Source: Echinarachnius parma (Eukaryota > Echinodermata > Echinoidea > Clypeasteroida > Echinarachniidae). From it: DNA of 64,000 bases. Positions 41,701-53,700 of this stretch are shown one piece after another. Within the stretch, counting starts at the first letter, position 1. Every line of letters begins with the position of its first letter. A program made the position numbers and the translations under genes. Below the pieces are notes generated by a model. The model searched no databases. It worked only from the letters and a program-made list of their open reading frames with translations, and was not told the origin of the DNA. The DNA lies in contig JBAMJV010007134.1 in assembly GCA_037951105.1 (NCBI GenBank), positions 112,020-176,019 on the forward strand. The letters run 5' to 3'.

Positions 41701-44700
41701 AAAAACAAGTTTGTAAAAACTAAAAACAAAGAGACAAAGCCGACAAGCTCAAGAACATCAAGCGAGTGCATTGGAAAGTAGACTTGTATCAATCAGAGAG
41801 AGAGAGACCTGTACAGCATGTACCTCAACAGACCATCAACGTCTCAAGTCCCGATATACTTTGACTCAAATCGCTGTGGCGCAGCTTCAGGGCTCCAATT
41901 ATCTCATCTACGCATCCTTTTCTCCTTCTCTCAAGGGGTTGACAAACGGGGTTAGCGGAGAACAAACAGAGCGATGGCGAGAGCTTGTTAGACTCGAAGA
42001 ACAAACACGACGACGTTGGCGAGTTTGTTGGGACTCGGAGCTTGTTTTTGCCTCGGTGAGGGGTGGGCCAGGTGATGATGATGTCACCACGGAAACATTT
42101 TTGCAACTGCGGGGCAAACAGCGGGAAGCGGGGAGTGAAAGGAAAGATATTGTGTGTTTGTTTATGTCTGCTGCGACAGAGGTACGATTTCATGTTCCGA
42201 CCACTGAGTAATTTAATCTTCGTATCTCAGAAGAGAAAGTATGCACAATGTTATCTTCAATTCTAAATTTAAGACAAAGTTGACAAGGTTTCATAGAACA
42301 AGCTGAGAAATAATCATTTTAATTACAGAAGTATTTTTTCTTCATCTTTTGCAGGTTCACAAGGAAAGCATCTTTAAAAAGAATGATCCTAGAAAATGTT
42401 TTGTAAAATGTTTTTACATCTGCAATGGGGAGGAATGTCAGATAGAAATACATGTAAGACTATAACAATTGTAAGAATTTCCTTCACAACAATTATGTGG
42501 CACAAAACAGGCAATCATAAAAACTAACTCCCTATTCATCACTTCATCAGAAAGTTTATATGGTATACATGACTTAGAGGTGATCATAAAATGACTGGAT
42601 TGCTTTGATTTGTATACAGTATGGCAAAACTTGAATAAGTTAATTACATGTACATGTACACTGTACAGTATAAATGATACATGACCAATACATCATCCTC
42701 ACTGTCACAGATAATACATTTGCCCTGACGAAGATCCTGCTGGGATTGAAAGCTAGGCTGTATACGACTCTCAAAGATAATACTTTACAGATATATATTT
42801 CTTTTTAGACTTGCTATCCCCGCCGTGATAAATGTCACCCATGATAAGCAACAGCCGGACTGCAGTAGGTTACTATCTTCAGTAGATAGATAGGGCAGAC
42901 ATTATTAACCCATTCAAGACTGATTGATTATGCTATAACATGCATTCTCCATAGACCCCAGCCAGCCAGCCTGAGTATTTTCGGGACCAGTCCTGAATGG
43001 GTAAAAGGGTCTGTCAGAGATCATTCTTAAATTGTCTCAAAGGTGCCAAGTCCCCTTATTGGAACATTTATAATTTTACTTGCCCAGACAGACCAGTAAA
43101 GTAGATATATATGGCACCCATTAATTTTGCTATAACATGCATTCTTCAGACCCCAGCCCAAGTATTTTCGGGGCCAGTCCTGGAGGGTGTTTCACAAGGA
43201 AATATTTTGTCATGAGTATGACAAATTTTTAATTATGACACATTTTTATGGTGGCATCATGGGGACATTTTGGTCAAAATTTGACTAATTTTGAGGCAAA
43301 TTTTGGTCAGAATGTCCGTATTATGCCACCATAAAAATGTGTCATAAGGATAAAATATTTCTTGTGAATCACCCTCCTGAATGGGTTAAATGATCTGTCA
43401 GAGATCAAATTCTCAGATTGTCTCAAGGGTGCCAAGTCCCCATATTGGAAAATGAATGATTTTACTTGCCCATACAGGCCAGTATCTAGAGAAAACAGAT
43501 AGAGTGGAGGCTTGACTAAGTTACAATCTTCAGTAGATCTATACTATAGATACATGTATGACTGGCATGAAAGGTCATCAATCCAATCTGCTATGCGAGG
43601 TTCTGAATCATTTAATATCCCTGGTGGCCAATAAGATACTGCCAAAAGGGCAAGTTAAATCATATTTAAGATAATAGTAAATATATAATCCATTGCGGAT
43701 ATAGTATCGGAAATAATATCGCTAGTGATATTCGTTTGTCTCGCAATGTATGGTCAAACTAGGAATCTAAAAGATCATGACGTTTTGTATGCCGACCTAT
43801 CAGGAACGCACTCGCTTTTGCGAGAGTGTGTTTTGGAGCCACGGTAGAGCATAAATACCGATTGTCTACATTAGATTATATCATTTGACAAAGTATTGCA
43901 GCGGCATACGAAACGTCATGATCTTTTAGATTCCTAGTTTGACCATACATTGCGAGACAAACGAATATCACTAGCGATATTATTTCCGATACATATTTAA
44001 GATGATTAGAAGTACAACTGTAGGTGGCCCAGGCCTAGAATTGTTAGCACTCCTACAAAGAAGAACACTGATATATCTCTTATCACTACCCAGTCAGGCA
44101 ATGTAATTAACAAAACTTTAATGTCACTTTTTATGCTATTACAAACACATTTTGTAAATTCTTTATCAAAATAAATGTTTATCAATATATCAATTACTTA
44201 TCAATTACTTTTCAACTGATATGACCAAAATAAATAAATGGTAATTGTGGAATACTCGATCAACATGGCTTTTTATGTCATGTTTTCATGAACCTTATTG
44301 ATAGCAATACAAGTAAAAATTGTTCTTAGTTGTTTGTACATCAGCTATTAGATACAACTTGACATTTTAGGTGCATTTAATGCCCCTTTTCATTTTTGCA
44401 TTGAAATGCGTACAAATGCATAATATACTGCATATGATGTGTGTTGTATGTGACTGCCAAAGTACCCTATGTACATTAAAATTACTGCTACATAACAATT
44501 ATTTTGCCTTTTTATAACTGCACATCCATTTCATTTCATGAGAACGGTTCAAATCATTCTGCCCCAATCTAAGATATTAAGGCATGAGAGCCAATTGATT
44601 ATCCTGAATATTTCTAAAATTTCTGAATATCAAAAAAAGAAGAAAAAAGAATGAATTGAGTACCGATTTTTTTTAAATAGTTATCAATTCAGCGCAAGAT

Positions 44701-47700
44701 TTTGGTAAAAGGATCAGACTTTACTTTGAAGTCCCTAATGATCTGAGAGATAAACAACCTCTCTCTTTGAATCCCTCTGTCAATATTAGGGCTAGGGATT
44801 ATGCATGACATTATCATCTTTTCAAACGAAAAACAAATTTATCAGCTGAGCAAAAGAGTTTGGAGAAAGGATCAGAGCCATAATTAAGAGTTTGCAAGGG
44901 TGTCGTCACATATCACCGGATAGCTTAAACGGATGCCTGACGGAAAGAAAAATTGCGAAATCAAATTATCCGGCGGTGAAAATTGTCTCCATTGCTGCAT
45001 GCACAGAACTTTCCGCTGGATGAAACAACGGACATCGACTGACAAGGTACGCATTCGCCGAACACGAACCGGGCAAGAAAAGCATACGGATGGAGACGAA
45101 AGGATTCAAAATGTTACTCTCCTTCGGGCATCCATTAATGCTATCCGATGATATGTGACACGGGTTAAATGCCAAACAGTGAGTCACGTCTGCGATACTT
45201 CACTTGCTGAATGAGAGCTTTTATCGATAAGATTCCAAACGCACTGACTCATCTGTATCCATTCCTTGCTCCTCGTTTCACATTTAACCCCAAGATATAT
45301 ACGTGCCACTAGGGAGAAATGACTTCTTCACACCGAACTACATACCTACATGTACATGTATGTATGTTTTCTAAAACATTTGCAAACAGCTGGAAACATT
45401 CCGACAACCATTGGCAAACCTGGTCTGACTGATTTGAGTGGCATGCAATATATTGGGGCACACTCTTTTGATTTCTTATAAATAAGGCTTTAAGATGTTT
45501 TTGTATTGGTTTTGTAAATGTAACCCCTCTCCCTCACCCTCCCTCACCCCCCCCCATCCAAAGCTGCACTACTGCTGATAACGTCCAAACATAAACTGGA
45601 GTTTGCCCCAAAAAATGGAAGACTTCTCCAGACGTATTAAATTTGCCATGTTACAATTATCATTTTTTATTAAATAGCAAATATGTGTGAAATGAGAGTC
45701 ATTTCAAAACACAATCTATTGGAAAATAAATGCAACTTTACAATTGCAAAGTTTTCAACATCACTTAATTTTGATTTCTTTGTATGATAATGCCAGCTTA
45801 CATACATGAAAGAAAACTTTAATCTCAAGTTAGATGAAGCTTGCGAGGCAAAACCATTTTGCACATACTTATAAATACGATAATTACAATTTAGTATAGT
45901 TTTCCAAGTAAAAGGCTCTGCACTGAAATAACAAGAACTAAAATGCTTATTTGAATACATGAAGTTATATAATAACACATCATAATAAGAGTATAATGAA
46001 GGCACCCTGTCAGAGTGTATTGGGCAGTGAAAAAATACACTGGGGCTCAGGGCGAATTTACCCCCAAAATGCCCAAAAGAGCCCCCGAAAAATCATAAAA
46101 AAGCCAATTAAAATTTGCATCATGGAGTAAAAAGGAAATCAAATTGGTAGTGTTATTTCCTGCAGGCAAGCTTGAAAAGTAGCCCCCGAAAAATAAATTT
46201 TTTCCCGTAATTAGCTCACTTTAATACTAGATCATTAGTTTTAAAATACCCCCTTGCTAAAAAAAAAGGCCTAATACCTGTCTTATAGATGACCATTAAA
46301 ACTAAATGTTGCGATCTACTGGCACCAAGAACTTGTGCTGGTGCATAAAAAGTAGCCCCTGAAAAAAAATGTGTTTTTTTTCCTATTAAAATTAGGTCAC
46401 ACTTTCTAGATCATTTGTTTTAAAATACCCCCTTGCTCCAAAAAAGGCCTAAATCCGGTCTTATAGATGACCATTCAAAGTAATGATGCGTTCTACTGGC
46501 ACCAAGAACTTATGCTGGTGAATAAAAATATCAGTATACATTGCCAAATGGTTTTCCTGTCTTATGCAATCACTATGATGCAACCAGTCCCTCATCGTCA
46601 TCGCACTGGGGCCAAACATAATTGCGGGCAGAGCTGTCAGCATGACACTTCAGGAATGCAATAAAGCACACGGCAGACTGGGGGTTCTCAGAAGACGAGC
46701 GAGTGGCTTAGTGAGAGGCTTTTGGCTTGGGCAAAAACATCTTCTTTGCAATCACAAACATGTATGTCACAAATACTATAGCGCTGAGAGGAGCCTTTAA
46801 CATGTGAACAAATTCAACAAAAACATCTTCTTTGCAATAACAATTACATACAGAGCTGAGAGGCCTTTTAAATGGGTGAAAACGTCTTCTTTGCAATAAA
46901 AAAATCACACTTACACATAGAGCTAAGAGGCTGAGAAGCCTTTAATATGGTTAAAAACTTCTTCTTTGCATTCATAAATACCAAAAGAGCTTGATTTGTC
47001 AAGACTTCTTACACATCTATGCTGCTGCGTGCTGTCTGCTAGTGCATTCACCAGATGCTAGTGAGCTACATGTTGAGAGTCTGAAAAGTTAAATCTAAGT
47101 CATGATGATACCAGACTTTTGTGTAAAATTCCAGGGGCCCCCGTTTCATGAAACGCTCTTGACTATGTTCGTACCCAACCTTGGTTTAACTTTGACATTT
47201 ACGACAACACGTTTCGCATGAAAGCGTCTTTGCTATTATACTACTGTCACTACTTCAAACCTTGTCCTTTGTGATCGGGACGATATCAGTACATGTAGAT
47301 CAGTCACAGTCACGAGACAGTTAAGATGGTCCTTAGTCTTAGCTCAGAGCGTTTCATGAAACAGGACCCAGGTCCTGAATTCAGGGTTTGGGCCAGAAAA
47401 CTTGCATCTCTGATTCATGTACTTCCAGTAAAACTGCAGCAGTTCTTTATCAAACATCATCTGCATTCCAATTCATAAACGACTCTCAACTCCAGACCTC
47501 CTGGAGTGCATGATGTATTAACAAATAATAAAATGTAAAATCAGCACTCCCTCTGGATTGCAATTATTAATTATGAGGTCAACCTTTTTAAAGGATTAGT
47601 TTACCCTGCAATCTAGAAATCTAGAATCACGATGGGAATATAACCTTAATAACAGCAACTGGTATAGTACATGTACAGTAACTGGTAAATTGCACTTTCC

Positions 47701-50700
47701 TGTACAAATTAGGAATTCAAAGTTGCTTTAGATTTGGGGAAATCACCCTGAAATATGCAGTAATCTATTGATCAGATTTCATGGCAATCTTGATTGCAAA
47801 AACTTTTGCAAGGAATTGTTTTATGGTGTGAAAGCGCTCTTATTCCTATCCCAGCTCGGCTGCAGCATCACCCTGGCATGATGCCCAATCTCAAACAATT
47901 GCATTGTGGGAAGGGAAAGGTACAGAAAGCTCTAAATGTGATTTGCCTTGTAGTAGTAGAAATAAACATACATGTACACTACGGGCATCCATACAAAAAT
48001 CTCATTCAATAGGAAAATCTGAGGGCTAAGGTTGCGAGTTAAACCCTGTGTTATGATCCGTGCACACAGCACTAGTAAGCCAGCTATGGGTAGCTGGCAC
48101 ATGGTGTAAAATAAAACTTTAGACAAACCACATATATGAACACCTATGATTGAATATTAGTAGGGTGATTTTAAAATTGATTCGTTTTAACCTGTACAAG
48201 ACTTGATCAAGTTTTGGTATAACATGAGGTCTCATTAGACCCCAGCCCAAGTATTGTGGGGACCAGTCCTGAACATGTCTTTTAAAACGTTGTCAGGGAA
48301 AATCTGCTCATGACAATGACTCATTTCATCTCCTGCCACCACAACCAAGTCAATGCTAAAAACAAGTCACATACATGTGTACATGACATTCATTACTGTT
48401 TGACCAGAGGACCATTAAAGCCTGAGATACTTGATGGGGTTACACAAAGATCAAATCATCCCCAATGAGTTAGACTGTCTGTGCCAGTACTGAAGTGTTT
48501 TATTACAGGTATCATGATGTCTACAGTATGCACGTTCTGTTGATGGACATCATTAAGTGTTCTGTCAGGGATTTGCTACAAATATTAAAACATATCAATA
48601 ATTTATATGTACATGGTTTTGTTTTTTTTAATTGACAATCCTTGCATGCCTTCCTGAAGTCTTACAGTAAAACTTTGGAATTTATAACAGTAATGTTTGA
48701 ACATCGTTTTAAATTTAAAGTCTACCATCTTCAATAAGAGGTCCTGTTCAAATGCTTTTGAGAAGGAAAAAAAAAAGAGATTACATTTTTATTTCATAAA
48801 CCTCATATATGTCCTTTTTAGCTGCATTTGTTTAAATAAGAACTGTACCCTAACCTAGACAGAGCAAAAATTGGGATGACTTGGGAGTGTCTGCAAATAC
48901 CAGACATTACCTTTAAGATACTGTAACTGTAACTTCATGAAGACATCACTTGGCAGACAAAGTATCAATCAATCAATATACAGTTACAAGTATAACAGCT
49001 AATTTACAGACTTACATGTGGGTGGAAAGAGGAAGAAGTTGGTATATAATATGATCCAAGAGGTTGGTAACTTGGAAGTTGGAACCAGTTTAAATGTCTA
49101 TTCAGTGCCTATCTTTAAACTTTGTCCTTCCGTTCAAGAGAACGGTGTCAAAACAGTGGCACTTAAAATCGATCTGGCAAAGTTATGTACAAGTAGTTCA
49201 TAAAGAGTAAATAAAGTAAATCAGTTAAGAACTTTAATTTAAAAATCTTTTTTTAAATACAACTGGAAACTTTTTAGATACAAATTCAATATAATAAAAA
49301 GCTGAGCAAAGAAAACTGGCCTGTACATTAGAAAAGTGGCTGGTTTGAGTCCAGCCAAAGTTCGATTGTCTTTGTTCAGTTTTATGTAATTGACTTACAA
49401 TATTAAATAAGTTCCGGAAAATACCAAAAAGTGACTAAAACACATCTAACTGTTACCTGTACATCTGCGGCATCAGTAGGCTTGTTTCCGTCCATTGAAA
49501 ATGAAGCAAAAATTACAAGATGCTACAAAGAAGAAAAGATGGAGGGTCCCCGAGATGTGGTTGAGAGAAAGGGCCAGTCCGCTGGTGCTCAAGATACGGT
49601 ATGATTTGCAGGATTTACAGAGCACTGCACCCATTCTCAAGTCATTATTAACTTTTCCAGCGCTAAATGGGAGGCCCGTGATTGGCTCGTTCCAAACTAC
49701 CATGCAACATATAAAAACATAAACTTACGATGCAGAGGTACAAAGTGGGCTAGAAGTGCGCTTAATTGACGCTTGGACTTCGGTAAAGGCACCTGCTGAT
49801 TGCTAATGACTACGGAATCCAAACACAGTCACGATTATTGCATTCTTACAATTCTTGCAGGTTACTTTCATTTATTTCAATTGGAAAATGACTCCCGGTA
49901 CCCTGCTGAGGCTTACAAGCCCACTGTATTTTTCTTTTCACCCTGTCCTGGTTTTGATAGTAACATAAACCTAGCTCGATACTCAAACATGCTCATATTG
50001 ATGTTTTAGTTGCGCAAGGGTGACGGTGAATGTGGGAAAAGTCAAGTTTATTTTGTGTTTTTGATTCTTTGCTTTGATACAGTTTGGCAAACCTGCTCAG
50101 CTGTCAAAGCGCATAGCTGAATCTGATATGACTTGACGCTCTAAGAACTAACGATCCTATCAGTTACATACACTCAAAGCTGGGTGTGGCCAAGGCATCC
50201 CATTATCATTCAAGGCTCAAATTAACCTTCCGAGTCTGAGAATGGTGCCAGATGTGTATTAACCTATATATTCTTAGCCTGGAGTCAATTGGGAATCTAC
50301 ATATTTTGTCAATGCTATAAACTAACAGTTTTTGGCAAGTAAAATCAAGATTTGTACATTCTTGTGGCTTATTAACCCAAATCTTGTCACCCCAAACAAA
50401 GAAAAACGTTGACAATTCTGTTATATTTGGTTGCCCATTCGGGCCAGTGTAATGAAGCTTCAATGACATTTGGTGACCCAACGCTTATTTTTAGTGGCAC
50501 CGGGCCAGCAGGCCTGTGCTGGTTTTGAGCATTGCATTTGTACTAGCAAGGGTAATACACCAAAATCAATCAACAGTTTAACTTGCATATATTCAAATTT
50601 ATGCACTCTCCTTACCTAACAACTTGGGAGTGCACAGAAATTAATTTTAATTGGCCCAAATCCAAAGTACCAGTCTTCATTTTGAACCCTAACTATCCCC

Positions 50701-53700
50701 CATCTCTGTCTATTCACATTATATTTTAACTTCAAAAGTACACCAAGACACTGCAAGAGGGTCAACTTATTTGACAAAACAAACATTTGAAGTAACTCAA
50801 ATATTGTTTGCACATTGCTATAAAATAATATTTGATTTAAAATACAACAAGAATATGTGTACAACTGTCCCATTATCTAACCCAAGCTTTACTGATCAAT
50901 GCAATTTTATTACTTCCTGTCTATATTTAGTTCACCCGGCAGGTCAAAAGCAAGAAATGTAATTCCATTCATTTGAAAAACAGAGAAATGTAGAATGGGC
51001 TAAATGAATAGTGTTGAGCAGTTGAGCTGCACATTCAAGACAATGTTCATGGCATGTTATGGCATGGCAATAAATGTGTATGAATATCTCATAAGAGTGT
51101 GCTTAACTAGTAAAAGCTAGACCAAATTAAGAGCTTGACCACACAAAGTTTGTCTAAAACCCCTTCTTAATTGAGAAAAATAAACCTCACCCTGATGTTA
51201 CTCGGGCGAGATTTGGATAAGAAACAGTAGGGGGTCAGGTGGTAAAACATGCAGCGAGCCTTCGGATCCCTTCTTATTCTACCATCCGCAAAATCCTCAC
51301 TCGGGTAGGTTACCATAACAACCGCACCTCCCTCATCACGCGAACAGCTGGGGCGACACATAGTATCGGCGCGCGCTGTGTTTTTTGTTCACGGCCATCA
51401 CGTCTTCTACCCGGGTAACGTTCTGCGCGCTTCTTAATACAAGGTTTGTCAGGATGTCATCCTGATGTTGTCAGGACGTCACCGCGCTATCACCCTGACC
51501 CATCTAGGGTGAATCTCACCCCGATGTCGTCCTGATGTTATACCGATCGGAGCTTCTTAATTGAAACGGTGTAGAATCTCATCCGGTCAACGTCAGGACG
51601 TCACCGCGACTATTTCTTTTGATTAAGAAGGGGTTTAAGCTTATAACAACCTAATAGCTGGGAAATATTACTACACCTATTATATTATATTTGCATTTAA
51701 AATACTTGAAGTGCATTAATTTGTAAACTTCTACAGCACACAGATTGACAGTAACGGTTTCAAGTGCTTTATGGTCACCTCTCATTCATCTCTCAAGTAC
51801 TAAGACGATCACCAAACACGATCACCAAACACGTGCTAAGTGCCCAGACAAAAACAAATAGAGAAAAAAAGATAATCGGCCAAAGTACCCTTCCAGTGCA
51901 TAAAAGTAAACTCAAAGTTACATAATTTGTAATCAAATGTTCAGTACATAGTACATGTTTCCACCAGGTTCAATGCATAGTCTACCACAGGCTTGCTTCA
52001 AGATCATTCCTGGCATACAATGTAGGAAGGGGGAAGGGGGGAGGGGGGGGGGACATGCCCCTTAAATTGGTCCATGCTAAGTCACTGATGCCTGGTTAGC
52101 TTTTCCATTAATTTTATTGATCATTAAAATTTGAGATATCTAGATGTTTCCTATTGTACATCATAAGCTACTCTATAATAAACATGAGGGCACACACCCT
52201 ATAAGGGGTGGGAGGTGGGGGGAGGGGGGGGGGGGAGGGGGACATGTGGCTCCAAAAGTTGGCTCATGCAAAGCCACACTGTGCAAGCATTCATAGAACT
52301 ACATTTTGCCAACATTGTATGTTGCTCCACATAAAAGTTTAACCCCATTTGTTTAGGAGGGACTTCCCAATGGGAGTGGGAAAGAGCAAAACAAAACATT
52401 TCATTCTGTTTTCAAGGGTTAAAATATGGGGGCTCTTTTTGTGAGTTAGAGGATTTTCAGGGGGAAGTCCTCCCGCATATTTTATTCACTGAATGATATT
52501 TCAATAATAAAACCTTACTTTTCAATTATTTATTAAAGGGGACCACCAGGCAAAGAACAACACATTATTATATGTTTTGGTACCGTTTTGTGATATCAAA
52601 TAGATACCCAACATTTTGCAAAGGGTTGTGTAATTCATAAACAAAGCAATTAATTTCCACCACTTACGGAACCACTGCTATTTCCTGGTTCCATACGGGC
52701 CAACCATTTGCGAGTGCGCCAATGCTATTCACGCGTACGTTTGTACACAATAGATTCCCGGGCGATTCGTTCGCTCTGCACACATTGCAATTCACCGCAT
52801 GCATCGCAGTCTTCGCAATTCAGACCGCATGAACGCATGCTTTAGAATGGTGATGCGTTTCCAATTTTTTTTCTTCTTTTTTTCTGGAAACATATTTTTG
52901 TGAACTTGTTGATGGAATGGACTACTAAAGATGTTACCTTTCTTTAATAAGAATATTATTTTTGGGTGGTGGTACCCTTTAAATTTCATCTTCTTTCTTC
53001 CACCAAGTACGAGTCTCTAATTTATGATATGTTTGCATCACACTTATTAGCAGAGTCTTGGTCCAAATTCAAGTGTGTGTTTTCTCTAATAAATGTGTTG
53101 TTTGGAATTCGGAAGCAACTTTTTTGTTGCCTATCAGGGCTCTTTAAATGACAACTATTTTTAAAGCAATTGTCCAGGGAGAAAAAAGCATCTTGTATTG
53201 TGTAACCTGCACTAACCAGAACTAAACACTGCACTTCTTTAATGAGTCCAGCTAAATATGTTGGTCTCTGAGTTGACGCAGAAGTTTGTCTGCTCTCTAA
53301 TTATACCTCTAGTTAATGACTTGAGCATGTGTAACCTTTGGCCTTTTCAAACATATCAATCACAGGAACTATGCCTTCCTACTTCTTAATTGACAAAAGG
53401 ATGTTAGGAAAACGGGTGGGGCCCATTAACATTGTTCAGCTGGTTACTGCTTAATATACACTGTTAGTTCAACTCAACTTCAACATGATAAAGCCCAATA
53501 TCAGGGTCAACTATTAACATCAAATGCCAAAACAAAAGAAGAATAAATTATAAATATGTAATATATGCAAACCTAAAAACAAAAAAAATATAAACATTTG
53601 GTAAAAACAGGCAAAAAGGGGACAAACAATTATATATTATATTTCAAATTGTCTAATTGAAAAAGAACATTCTGTTGAATTTAACTTTTAAGAAAACATG

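Noticed and set aside
41771..42211. 146-codon plus-strand frame through the CpG-rich interval
   Set aside because: It has no ATG before MSAATE and several frames are equally open on both strands, as expected from GC content.
45670..46005. 111-codon minus-strand frame
   Set aside because: Composition is that of translated AT-rich DNA; no splice or homology support.
49018..49203. Frame beginning GGKRKKL on the plus strand, superficially another MGGK-type start
   Set aside because: The first codon is GTG, not ATG, and the rest shows no relation to BASP1.
49340..49360. TGGTTTGAGTCCAGCC, resembling a tRNA T-arm
   Set aside because: No acceptor stem, D-arm or anticodon arm can be built around it. 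No other tRNA or rRNA gene was seen in the window.
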